This document shows positions 7,444 through 15,291 of a stretch of DNA of 64,000 bases, piece after piece. A program made the position numbers and the translations under genes. Location of the stretch: the NCBI GenBank assembly GCA_039649115.1, contig JBBWZQ010000386.1:1-64000 (forward strand). Reading direction: 5' to 3'. The DNA comes from DATEJJ01 sp039649115. Lineage in GTDB: Bacteria > Actinomycetota > Actinomycetes > Mycobacteriales > Micromonosporaceae. The notes beneath the pieces are model-generated. The model searched no databases. It was given only the letters and a program-made list of their open reading frames with translations, and was not told the DNA's origin. Numbering within the stretch: position 1 is the stretch's first letter; every line of letters starts with the position of its first letter.

Positions 7444-8334
7444 GTGTCCACCACCTCCCCGGAGATTCTCGCCGGTACCTCGCCGGCCGGTGCCACGGAC
7501 GACGCCCGGGGGCCGGGCCGCCCGGCGCTGGTCGACGTCGACCGGGCGACCGTCGTCCTGGGCGGGCGCCCCATCTGGTCCCACGTCGACGCCACCGTGT
7601 CGGCGGGGGAGTTCGTGGCCATCCTCGGCCCCAACGGCGTCGGCAAGTCCACCCTGCTCAAGGCGATCCTCGGCCTGATCCCGCTCGCCGGGGGCAGCAT
7701 CCGGCTGCTCGGCCGCGCACCGGGCCAGGCCAACCACGAGGTCGGCTACCTGCCGCAGCGGCGCAGCTTCGACCGGTCGCTGCGGGTACGGGGGGTGGAC
7801 GTGGTCCGCCTCGGGCTGGACGGGGACCGGTGGGGGCTGCCGGTACCGGGGCGCCGCAGCCGGGCCGCGGCCAACCGGGTACGGGAACTGGTCGACCTGG
7901 TCGGGGCGGGCGGCTACGCGCACCGGCCGATCGGGCAGTGCTCCGGCGGCGAGCAGCAGCGGCTGCTGATCGCCCAGGCGCTGGCCCGCGCCCCGAAGCT
8001 GCTGCTGCTCGACGAGCCGCTCGACAGCCTTGACCTGCCCAACCAGGCCGCCGTCGCCGGGCTCATCTCCGGCATCGCCCGTGCCGAAAACGTCGCGGTG
8101 ATGATCGTCGCGCACGACGTCAACCCGATCCTGCCGTACCTGGACCGGGTCATCTACCTCGGCCCCGGCGGCGCCGTCTCCGGCACTCCCGAGCAGGTCA
8201 TCACGTCCGACACCCTCACCCGGCTGTACCGCACCCCGATCGAGGTACTGTCCACATCGGACGGACGGCTGGTCGTCGTCGGTCACCCGGAGGCACCCGC
8301 CCTGCACACCGACCGGCACGGGCCGGCCGGGTGA
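7444..8334 (+). CDS. znuC: Zinc/manganese ABC transporter ATP-binding protein
   Basis: Cytoplasmic ATPase that powers metal uptake, 296 residues. It has Walker A GPNGVGKST, Q-loop YLPQRR, a slightly altered signature CSGGEQQR, Walker B LLLLDEPLDSLD and switch His in IVAHDVNP. An extra N-terminal stretch of about 30 residues precedes the usual start. A TAGGAG ribosome site lies before the GTG. The gene begins 10 bases after znuA, and its stop overlaps the next GTG (GTGA). Confidence 0.92.
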   Translation: MSTTSPEILAGTSPAGATDDARGPGRPALVDVDRATVVLGGRPIWSHVDATVSAGEFVAILGPNGVGKSTLLKAILGLIPLAGGSIRLLGRAPGQANHEVGYLPQRRSFDRSLRVRGVDVVRLGLDGDRWGLPVPGRRSRAAANRVRELVDLVGAGGYAHRPIGQCSGGEQQRLLIAQALARAPKLLLLDEPLDSLDLPNQAAVAGLISGIARAENVAVMIVAHDVNPILPYLDRVIYLGPGGAVSGTPEQVITSDTLTRLYRTPIEVLSTSDGRLVVVGHPEAPALHTDRHGPAG

Positions 8335-9221
8335 CCGGCGTCTTCACCTGGAACCTGCTCGCCGACATCCGCGACATGTGGTCGGCGGCGTTCATGGTGA
8401 ACGCGTTCCGGGCCGGCACCATCGTCGCGGTCCTGGCCGCCCTGGTCGGCTGGTTCATGGTGCTGCGCCGGCAGAGCTTCGCCGGGCACACCCTGGCCGT
8501 GGTCGGGTTCCCCGGCGCCGCCGCCGCGGTCTGGCTCGGCATCGGACTCGCCGTCGGCTACTTCGCGTTCTGCCTGATCGCGGCGCTGGTCATCGCCGCC
8601 CTGCCACAAGGCGGCAACCGCGGCTACGCGGAGGAGTCCGCCGCCATCGGCACCGTGCAGGCCTTCGCCCTCGCCTCGGGAATGCTGTTCATCGCCCTGT
8701 ACAAGGGCTTCCTCAACGGCACCAACGCGCTGCTGTTCGGCAGCTTCCTCGGCATCACCACCGGCCAGGTCGGCATCCTGGCGCTGGTCGCCGCCGCGGC
8801 TCTCGCGATCCTCGCCGCCATCGGCCGGCCGCTGCTGTTCGCCTCCATCGACACCGACGTCGCCCGCGCCCACGGCGTACCCAGCCGCGCCCTGGGCACC
8901 GCCTTCCTGCTCCTGCTCGGTACCACCGCCGCCGAGGTCAGCCAGATCACCGGGGCCCTGCTCGTCTTCGCGCTGCTCGTCCTGCCGCCGGCCACCGCGC
9001 AACTGGTCACCGCCCGGCCGCGCTACAGCCTGACGCTGTCCGTCGCGTTGGCGCTGGTCACCGTCTGGGTCGCGCTGTTCGTCGCGTACTACTCCCCGTA
9101 CCCCATCGGGTTCTGGCTGACCACCATCGCCTTCGGCCTCTACGCCCTCACCTACGCCGCCTCGACCGCCCGCGCCCGGCTGGGCACGCGCGCCGTGCGG
9201 CCGGCTCCGGCCGGAGCCTGA
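8331..9221 (+). CDS. znuB: Zinc/manganese ABC transporter permease 1
   Basis: Integral membrane subunit of the metal importer, 296 residues with eight or more hydrophobic helices. ABC-3 family features are VLRRQSFAGHTLAVVGFPGAA near residue 45, LLFASIDTDVARAHGVP in the coupling region, and LLVFALLVLPPATAQL. Its GTG overlaps the znuC stop. The duplicated permease next door suggests a heterodimeric channel of the MntCD type rather than a ZnuB homodimer. Confidence 0.9.
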   Translation: MTGVFTWNLLADIRDMWSAAFMVNAFRAGTIVAVLAALVGWFMVLRRQSFAGHTLAVVGFPGAAAAVWLGIGLAVGYFAFCLIAALVIAALPQGGNRGYAEESAAIGTVQAFALASGMLFIALYKGFLNGTNALLFGSFLGITTGQVGILALVAAAALAILAAIGRPLLFASIDTDVARAHGVPSRALGTAFLLLLGTTAAEVSQITGALLVFALLVLPPATAQLVTARPRYSLTLSVALALVTVWVALFVAYYSPYPIGFWLTTIAFGLYALTYAASTARARLGTRAVRPAPAGA

Positions 9222-9226
9222 CCGCC

Positions 9227-10063
9227 GTGTTCGCCCACCCGTTCATGCAGCACGCGTTCCTCGCCGGCACCGCCGTCGGCCTGGCCGCCGGGCTGGTCGG
9301 CTACTTCCTGGTGCTGCGCGCCCAGGTCTTCACCGCCGACGCCCTGTCCCACGTCGCGTTCACCGGGGCCCTGGCCGCGCTGGCCGCCGGGCTGGACGCG
9401 CGGATCGGCCTGTTCGCGGTCACCATCCTCGTCGCCCTCGGCATGGGCAGCCTCGGCCGCTCCCGCCCCGACGACGTGGTCATCGGCGGCGTGTTCGCCT
9501 GGATCCTCGGTCTCGGCGTGTTCTTCCTGACCCTCTACACCACCACGCGCAGCGGCACCGGCAACGGATCGGCCAGCGTCACCGTCCTGTTCGGCTCCAT
9601 CTTCGGCCTCTCCGCCTCCCGCGCGCTGCTGTCCGCGGTCATCGCCCTGGCGATCTGCGCCGCCATCCTGGCCGTCGCCCGGCCGCTGCTGTTCGCCAGC
9701 CTCGACCAGGACGTGGCCGCCGCGCGCGGCGTTCCCGTGCGCGTCCTGGGGTACGGCTTCCTGATCCTGGTCGCCGCAACCGCCGCCGAATCGACCCAGG
9801 TGGTCGGCGCGCTGCTCATCCTCGGGCTGCTGGCCGCCCCCGCCGGCGCGGCCAGCCGGCTCACCACCCGCCCGCTGCGGGCCCTGGCCCTGTCCGCCGG
9901 CATCGCCGTCGCCAGCGTCTGGATCGGCCTGACCGCCAGCTACGCGATCCCGAAGGTGCCGCCCAGCTTCGCCATCCTCGCCGTCGCCACCCTCAGCTAC
10001 CTGGCCGCGATCGCCGCCAGCCTGCTGCGCGTCACGGGGTCCCGGCGGCTGGCGCGAGCGTGA
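9227..10063 (+). CDS. Zinc/manganese ABC transporter permease 2
   Basis: Second ABC-3 family permease, 278 residues, with VLRAQVFTADALSHVAFTGA, RPLLFASLDQDVAAARGVP and VVGALLILGLLAAPAGAA matching the first permease block by block. GTG five bases after the previous stop. The last 32 bases overlap the end of the encapsulin gene on the opposite strand, so no terminator separates the two convergent operons. Confidence 0.9.
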   Translation: MFAHPFMQHAFLAGTAVGLAAGLVGYFLVLRAQVFTADALSHVAFTGALAALAAGLDARIGLFAVTILVALGMGSLGRSRPDDVVIGGVFAWILGLGVFFLTLYTTTRSGTGNGSASVTVLFGSIFGLSASRALLSAVIALAICAAILAVARPLLFASLDQDVAAARGVPVRVLGYGFLILVAATAAESTQVVGALLILGLLAAPAGAASRLTTRPLRALALSAGIAVASVWIGLTASYAIPKVPPSFAILAVATLSYLAAIAASLLRVTGSRRLARA

Positions 10064-10844
10064 CGGCGGCCTCGGGCGTGTAGACGAGGAAGGTCAGCGT
10101 CTGCTGGAAGTACAGCTGGACGCCGGTCGCGTCGTGGGACAGGTACCCGATGGACAGGTCCTGGCCGAGCCGAAGCTCGAAGTCGCCACCGCGCCGGGAC
10201 AGCAGGAACGCTCCGTCGATCGCCGGTGCCCAGACGATGTCGCCGTCCAGGACGCGGGCGATGTGCTCCCGGATCGGGTACCCGTGGTCGGACGTCTCGT
10301 TGACCGCGGTGTACGCCGCCGCGCTCAGCGCCAGCGCGTAAGGCCCGCCGACGCCGGCCAGCCGCAGCGCGCTGATCGCCTGGCTGATGGCATTGGGATA
10401 GTCGCGGACCTCGGCGGGCAGCGCCAGCGACGGGTTGGCGGAGGCGGCCTGGATGCCGGTGATGCCGGCGGCCGGATAGCCGTGGAAGACCGCGCGGTCC
10501 TCGACGAAGGCCATCTGCCGGGCGGCCTCCTTGACCGGCTGCCAGTCGGCGTCCTTCGCGCCGCGCTCCACGTCGTCGACCTGCTGGCGGTCCACGGTGA
10601 ACGGCACCCGCAACTCGACGACCGGCCGCGACCGGCGCAGGTGCGCGAGCACGCCGCCGGCCGGCGGATCGACGGCGTCCAGGTGGCCGGTGCTCACGGC
10701 GGACAGGTCGGCGCCGGCCGGCTCGGGCACGTCGACGACGCGGCGGCCCGCCAGGTGCCGGCCGAAGGTGCGCCGCGCCTCGGCATCCAGGTCCGCCCAG
10801 GCGGTTGCCGATATGGGGGCCAGTTCCCGGTGCAGGTTGTTCAT
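10032..10844 (-). CDS. Family 1 encapsulin shell protein (linocin M18-like)
   Basis: A 270-residue HK97-fold shell protein that self-assembles into an icosahedral protein compartment. Family 1 signatures are the N-terminal MNNLHRELAPISATAWADLD, DVPEPAGADLSAVSTG, VELRVPFTVDRQQVDDVERG, and the C-terminal LYFQQTLTFLVYTPEAAV. Length is normal for the family. Its ATG overlaps the stop of the DyP gene (ATGA), the classic cargo-shell arrangement; a tagged peroxidase upstream defines the cargo. The tail end overlaps the znu permease gene. Confidence 0.95.
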   Translation of the reverse strand: MNNLHRELAPISATAWADLDAEARRTFGRHLAGRRVVDVPEPAGADLSAVSTGHLDAVDPPAGGVLAHLRRSRPVVELRVPFTVDRQQVDDVERGAKDADWQPVKEAARQMAFVEDRAVFHGYPAAGITGIQAASANPSLALPAEVRDYPNAISQAISALRLAGVGGPYALALSAAAYTAVNETSDHGYPIREHIARVLDGDIVWAPAIDGAFLLSRRGGDFELRLGQDLSIGYLSHDATGVQLYFQQTLTFLVYTPEAAVTLAPAAGTP

Positions 10845-11827
10845 CGGATGCCGCTCCGTTTCAGGTCGCCGATGCCAAGGGATCCGTCGCCTGGCTCGGC
10901 CGGTGGTGGGTCCGGCGGGTCGTCGAGGAAGTCGACGGTCGGCACGAAGAACAGGGTGCCCGTGACCGCCGTGGAGAAGGCGAGGATCCGGTCGTGGTTC
11001 CCGGGCGGATCACCCAGGAACATGTTGTCCAGCATTTTCTCGGTGACCGCCGGGGTCCGGGCGTAGCCGATGAAGTACGTGCCGAACTCGCCGCGGCCGA
11101 TCGTGCCGAAGGGCATGTTGTCGCGCAGGATCTTCCGTTCGGTGCCGTCCGGATCGGTGATCACGGTCAGCGCGACGTGCGAGTCGGTCGGCTTGACCGC
11201 GTCGTCCAGCTCGATGTTGGTCAGCTTGGTGCGGCCGATCACCTTCTCCTGCTCCTCGACCGGCAGCGCGTTCCACGCCTGCAGGTCGTGCAGGTACTTC
11301 TGCACGACGACGTAGCTGCCGCCGGTGAAGTCCGGATCCTCGGCACCGACGAGCACCGCAGCCTCGGCGGTCGGGCCGACCGGGTTCTCGGTGCCGTCGA
11401 CGAAGCCCAGCAGGTCGCGGACGTCGAAGTACTTGAAGCCGTGGACCTCGTCGCACACCGTCACCGCGCCGCGCAGCCGGTCCATGATCTGGCTGGCCAG
11501 CTCGAAGCACGGGTACGGCTGGGTGGCCCGCAGGTGGAACAGCAGGTCCCCGGGCGTGGCCACGGCGCGGTGCCGCGGCCCGGCCAGCTCGCGGAACGGG
11601 TGCAGGTCGGCGGGGCGCGGCCCGGCGAACAGCCGGTCCCACGCCCGCGACCCGATGCCGGCGACACAGCTGAGCCGCTCCTCCGGCACCCGGAACCCGA
11701 CCGACCGCTGCAACCCGGACAGATCGGCCAGCAGGTCCCGTACCTGCTCCTCGCCGCCCGGATCGACGGTCAGCACCAGGAAGATGGCGGCCGTGGTCAG
11801 GGGACTCAGGACCGGCTGCGGCACCAC
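10841..11827 (-). CDS. Encapsulated dye-decolorizing (DyP-type) haem peroxidase
   Basis: A 328-residue haem peroxidase with the GFVDGTENP motif holding the distal Asp, the proximal-His region PTDSHVAL, and distal Arg in KILRDNMPFG. The C-terminus carries a proline-rich linker and the encapsulin targeting peptide DGSLGIGDLKRSG, nearly identical to known cargo tags, so the enzyme should be packed inside the shell encoded next. GTG start (a second GTG follows directly). It begins 14 bases after the catalase gene, so catalase, DyP and encapsulin form one minus-strand operon. Confidence 0.95.
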   Translation of the reverse strand: MVPQPVLSPLTTAAIFLVLTVDPGGEEQVRDLLADLSGLQRSVGFRVPEERLSCVAGIGSRAWDRLFAGPRPADLHPFRELAGPRHRAVATPGDLLFHLRATQPYPCFELASQIMDRLRGAVTVCDEVHGFKYFDVRDLLGFVDGTENPVGPTAEAAVLVGAEDPDFTGGSYVVVQKYLHDLQAWNALPVEEQEKVIGRTKLTNIELDDAVKPTDSHVALTVITDPDGTERKILRDNMPFGTIGRGEFGTYFIGYARTPAVTEKMLDNMFLGDPPGNHDRILAFSTAVTGTLFFVPTVDFLDDPPDPPPAEPGDGSLGIGDLKRSGIR

Positions 11828-11841
11828 GCGCTCACCGTATC

Positions 11842-13947
11842 TCAGGCCGGTACCTCGTCGAGCGGGCGGCCGAAGTGCCGGTGCGCGGCGAGCGCGGCGG
11901 CCAGCCCCTCGACGAACGGCGCGCCGGCCGGACCCCCGTCGGCCTGTACCACCACCCCGTCACTGGCCGACTGCGGGGACGGCTGGCCGTCGGCACCGGG
12001 CAGCCCGGCCCGGCGCAGCAGCCCGAGCCCGGCGCCCAGCGCGCCGACCGGCTTGGCGTGCTTGTACGCCTCGGCGACGAAGTGCACCGCGTACCCGTCC
12101 CGGGCCAGGGCGGCCACGCTGGCCTCGCCACCGGCGACCACCACGCCGTCGTACAGCACGGAGGCGACGGTGGTCAGCGCGCGGGTCGCCGGTACCGGGT
12201 GGTCGATGCCCGGTTCCGCGGTCGGGATGGGGCCGTCGGTCGGAGCGAGCACCTCGGCGACGACGCCGTACTGCTCGTCCAGTGCCCGACGCAGCGCCTC
12301 GACACCGGCGCCCTCCACGCCGGGGGCGGCCAGGATGGCGATCTTGCGGCCCCGGATGTCACCGCCCGGCCGGGTGGCCAGGCTGAGCGCGGGGGAGGAG
12401 CGGCCGTGGTTGTCGTACGCCTTGGCCGGAGCATCCACGCCGATGCCGTCGGCGACCGCGACAGCCAGATCGTTGTCGATGTGGTTCAGGTGGTCGACCA
12501 CCTGCCTGCGGATGTGCATGTGGGTCACCTTGCCCAGCTCGAAACGGTATGCGGCGACGATGTGCTGCTTCTCCCACCCGGTCATGCTGTTCCAGAACAG
12601 GGTGGCCTGGCCGTAGTGGTCGGCGAAGGTCTCGCTGCGCCGGCGCAGCTTGTGCCCGTCCACCCGCTCGGGGAAGTGGTTGAAGGCGCCGGCTTCGATG
12701 ACGGCGGGGCAGCCGCCGCCCAGCGAGTTGGGGTGGTAGTTGCCCTGCCCGACCGGGATCCGGTCCTGGTGGAAGCCGTCCTGCTGGTGGTGGTGCACCG
12801 GCGCGACCGGCTGGTTGATCGGGATCTGGGCGAAGTTGGGACCGCCGAGCCGGGTCAGCTGGGTGTCGAGGTAGGAGAACAGGCGGGCCTGCAGCAGCGG
12901 GTCGTCGGTGAAGTCGATGCCGGGTACCACGTTGCCGGTGCAGAACGCGATCTGCTCGGTCTCGGCGAAGAAGTTGTCCGGGTTGCGGTCCAGCACCAGC
13001 CGGCCGACCGGGGTCACCGGTACCTGCTCCTCCGGTATGATCTTGGTGGGGTCGAGCAGGTCGATGTCGAACGCGAACTCGTCCTCGGGCGGGATGATCT
13101 GCAGTCCCAGCTCGTACTCCGGGAACACCCCGGCCTCGATGGACTCCCAGAGGTCGCGCCGGTTGAAGTCGGGGTCCTTGCCGGCGATCTTCTGCGCCTC
13201 GTCCCACACCAGCGAGTGGGTACCGGCCACCGGCGTCCAGTGGAACTTCACGAACGTGCTGCGCCCCGCCGCGTCGACCAGCCGGAACGTGTGTACCCCG
13301 AAGCCCTGCATGGTGCGGAAGCTGCGCGGGATGGCCCGGTCGGACATCAGCCACATGACCATGTGCATGCTTTCCGGCTGCAGCGCGACAAAGTCCCAGA
13401 AGGTGTCGTGCGCGGACGCGCCGGTGGGCATCTCGTTGGGCGCCTCCGGCTTGACCGCGTGCACGAAGTCCGGGAACTTGATGCCGTCCTGGATGAAGAA
13501 CACCGGCATGTTGTTGCCGACCAGATCGAAGTTACCCTGGTCGGTGTAGAACTTGGTGGCGAAGCCGCGCACGTCGCGGACCGTGTCCGCCGAGCCGCGC
13601 GGCCCCTGCACCGTGGAGAACCGGACAAACACCGGGGTACGTCGCGCCGGGTCGCAAAGGAACCCCGCGGTGGTGAGGCGCTCCAGCGACTCGTACACCT
13701 GGAAATGGCCGTGCGCGCCGGAGCCCCGCGCGTGCACCACCCGCTCCGGTATGCGCTCGTGGTCGAAGCGCATCACCTTCTCCCGCAGGTGGAAGTCCTC
13801 CAGCAGGCTCGGGCCGCGCGCCCCGGCGTGCAGGGAGTTGTCCGTGTTCGGCACCGGGATGCCCTGGTCGGTGGTCAGCCGGGTGCCGCTGTGGTCGACC
13901 CGTACCCGGTCCAGCTGCGCTTGCTTGTCGTCGGCGAAGTCAGTCAT
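11842..13947 (-). CDS. katE: Large-subunit monofunctional catalase (KatE/HPII type)
   Basis: Converts H2O2 to water and oxygen. At 701 residues it is a clade 2 large-subunit catalase: a haem core plus a C-terminal flavodoxin/class I glutamine-amidotransferase-like domain from about residue 555 (GRKIAILAAPGVEGAGVEALR). Core residues seen are catalytic His in VVHARGSGAHG, Asn in LVGNNMPVFFIQD and the haem Tyr in LFSYLDTQ. ATG start, cytosolic. It is the promoter-proximal gene of the catalase-DyP-encapsulin operon and is divergent from the GH29 gene, with 63 bases between them. Confidence 0.95.
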   Translation of the reverse strand: MTDFADDKQAQLDRVRVDHSGTRLTTDQGIPVPNTDNSLHAGARGPSLLEDFHLREKVMRFDHERIPERVVHARGSGAHGHFQVYESLERLTTAGFLCDPARRTPVFVRFSTVQGPRGSADTVRDVRGFATKFYTDQGNFDLVGNNMPVFFIQDGIKFPDFVHAVKPEAPNEMPTGASAHDTFWDFVALQPESMHMVMWLMSDRAIPRSFRTMQGFGVHTFRLVDAAGRSTFVKFHWTPVAGTHSLVWDEAQKIAGKDPDFNRRDLWESIEAGVFPEYELGLQIIPPEDEFAFDIDLLDPTKIIPEEQVPVTPVGRLVLDRNPDNFFAETEQIAFCTGNVVPGIDFTDDPLLQARLFSYLDTQLTRLGGPNFAQIPINQPVAPVHHHQQDGFHQDRIPVGQGNYHPNSLGGGCPAVIEAGAFNHFPERVDGHKLRRRSETFADHYGQATLFWNSMTGWEKQHIVAAYRFELGKVTHMHIRRQVVDHLNHIDNDLAVAVADGIGVDAPAKAYDNHGRSSPALSLATRPGGDIRGRKIAILAAPGVEGAGVEALRRALDEQYGVVAEVLAPTDGPIPTAEPGIDHPVPATRALTTVASVLYDGVVVAGGEASVAALARDGYAVHFVAEAYKHAKPVGALGAGLGLLRRAGLPGADGQPSPQSASDGVVVQADGGPAGAPFVEGLAAALAAHRHFGRPLDEVPA

Positions 13948-14010
13948 GATTCCGTACTACCCAGGGCTGGCGGCCCGACACGTGGCCGCCTGCGTGCCGG
14001 CGGCGAAGGG

Positions 14011-15291
14011 ATGACCGTGCAACCTCACGCCTGGTTCGCCGAGTCCCGGTTCGGCATGTTCGTCCACTGGGGACTGTACTCACTCGCGGCCCGGCACGAA
14101 TGGGTGAAGAACCGCGAACGCCTGACCGACGAGGACTACCAGACCTACTTCGACCACTTCGACCCCGACCTCTACGACCCGGGGGAGTGGGCCCGGCTGG
14201 CCAAGGCCGCCGGCATGCGCTACGTCGTCCTCACCACCAAGCACCATGACGGCTTCTGCCTGTGGGACTCCGCGCACACCGACTACAAGGCGACCCGCAC
14301 GCCGTACGGCAGGGACCTGGTCGCGCCGTTCGTCGACGCCGTCCGGGGGCAGGGACTGCGCGTCGGGTTCTACCACTCGCTCCTCGACTGGCACCACCCG
14401 CAGTTCCCGGTCGACTGCCACCACCCGCAACGGGACGACGACGATTTCAAGGCGGCCAACCGCCACCGCGACATGACCAGGTACACCGAGTACCTGCACG
14501 CGCAGGTCCGGGAACTGCTCACCGGGTACGGCACCATCGACTACCTGTTCTTCGACTTCTCCTACCGGGGCCGGCCCGGCAGCTGGGGCGGCAAGGGCGC
14601 GGCCGACTGGCGCTCGGCCGAGCTGCTCGCCATGGTCCGCCGGCTCCAGCCGGGCATCATCGTCAACGACCGGCTCGACATCCCCGGCGACTTCGTCACC
14701 CCCGAGCAGTACCAGCCGGCCGCACCGATGCGCGCCGGTGGCGTGGCGGTGCCCTGGGAGGCATGCCACACGCTCAACGGCAGCTGGGGCTACGACCGCG
14801 ACAACCTCGATGACAAGTCCCCGGACCTGCTCGTCCGGATGCTCGTCGACAGCGTCGCCAAGAACGGCAACCTGCTGCTCAACGTCGGCCCGACCGGACG
14901 GGGGCTCGTCGACCCCCGCGCGGAACGGACACTGCGCGTCATCGGCGCCTGGATGCGGCCACACGCGCGGTCCATCCACGGCTGCGGCGCCAGCGGCTTC
15001 GTCGCGCCACCCGACTGCCGGTACACCCAGCGGGGCGACCGCCTGTACCTGCACCTGTTCGCGTGGCCCCTGAGCCACGTCCACCTGCCGGGCCTGGCCG
15101 GGCGGGTGCGGTACGCGCAACTGCTGCACGACGCGTCCGAGGTACGCACCCGCGTCATCGACGAGCACCAGGCGGCCGACACCACCGCCATGGGCGGGCT
15201 GGCACCGGACACCCTGACGCTCGACCTGCCGGTCCAGCGGCCCGACGTGACCGTACCCGTCGTCGAGCTGTTCCTGGACGCGGTTGGTTAG
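14011..15291 (+). CDS. GH29 alpha-L-fucosidase, cytoplasmic
   Basis: A 426-residue retaining alpha-L-fucosidase. GH29 markers are FGMFVHWGLYSLAARHEWV at the N-terminus, MRYVVLTTKHHDGFCLWDS, FYHSLLDWHHP, the nucleophile region IDYLFFDFSY (Asp), and LLLNVGPTGRG. A C-terminal beta domain follows. No signal peptide, so it acts on imported oligosaccharides. The ATG follows GCGAAGGG; a GTG five bases later is out of frame. Its TAG overlaps the TAA of the convergent GH2 gene. Confidence 0.92.
   Translation: MTVQPHAWFAESRFGMFVHWGLYSLAARHEWVKNRERLTDEDYQTYFDHFDPDLYDPGEWARLAKAAGMRYVVLTTKHHDGFCLWDSAHTDYKATRTPYGRDLVAPFVDAVRGQGLRVGFYHSLLDWHHPQFPVDCHHPQRDDDDFKAANRHRDMTRYTEYLHAQVRELLTGYGTIDYLFFDFSYRGRPGSWGGKGAADWRSAELLAMVRRLQPGIIVNDRLDIPGDFVTPEQYQPAAPMRAGGVAVPWEACHTLNGSWGYDRDNLDDKSPDLLVRMLVDSVAKNGNLLLNVGPTGRGLVDPRAERTLRVIGAWMRPHARSIHGCGASGFVAPPDCRYTQRGDRLYLHLFAWPLSHVHLPGLAGRVRYAQLLHDASEVRTRVIDEHQAADTTAMGGLAPDTLTLDLPVQRPDVTVPVVELFLDAVG

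Noticed and set aside
11875..13990. Long plus-strand frame opposite the catalase gene
   Set aside because: It is the mirror of a strongly conserved catalase with all active-site motifs; its own translation has no recognisable domain. Only the part from 14011 (GH29) is real.
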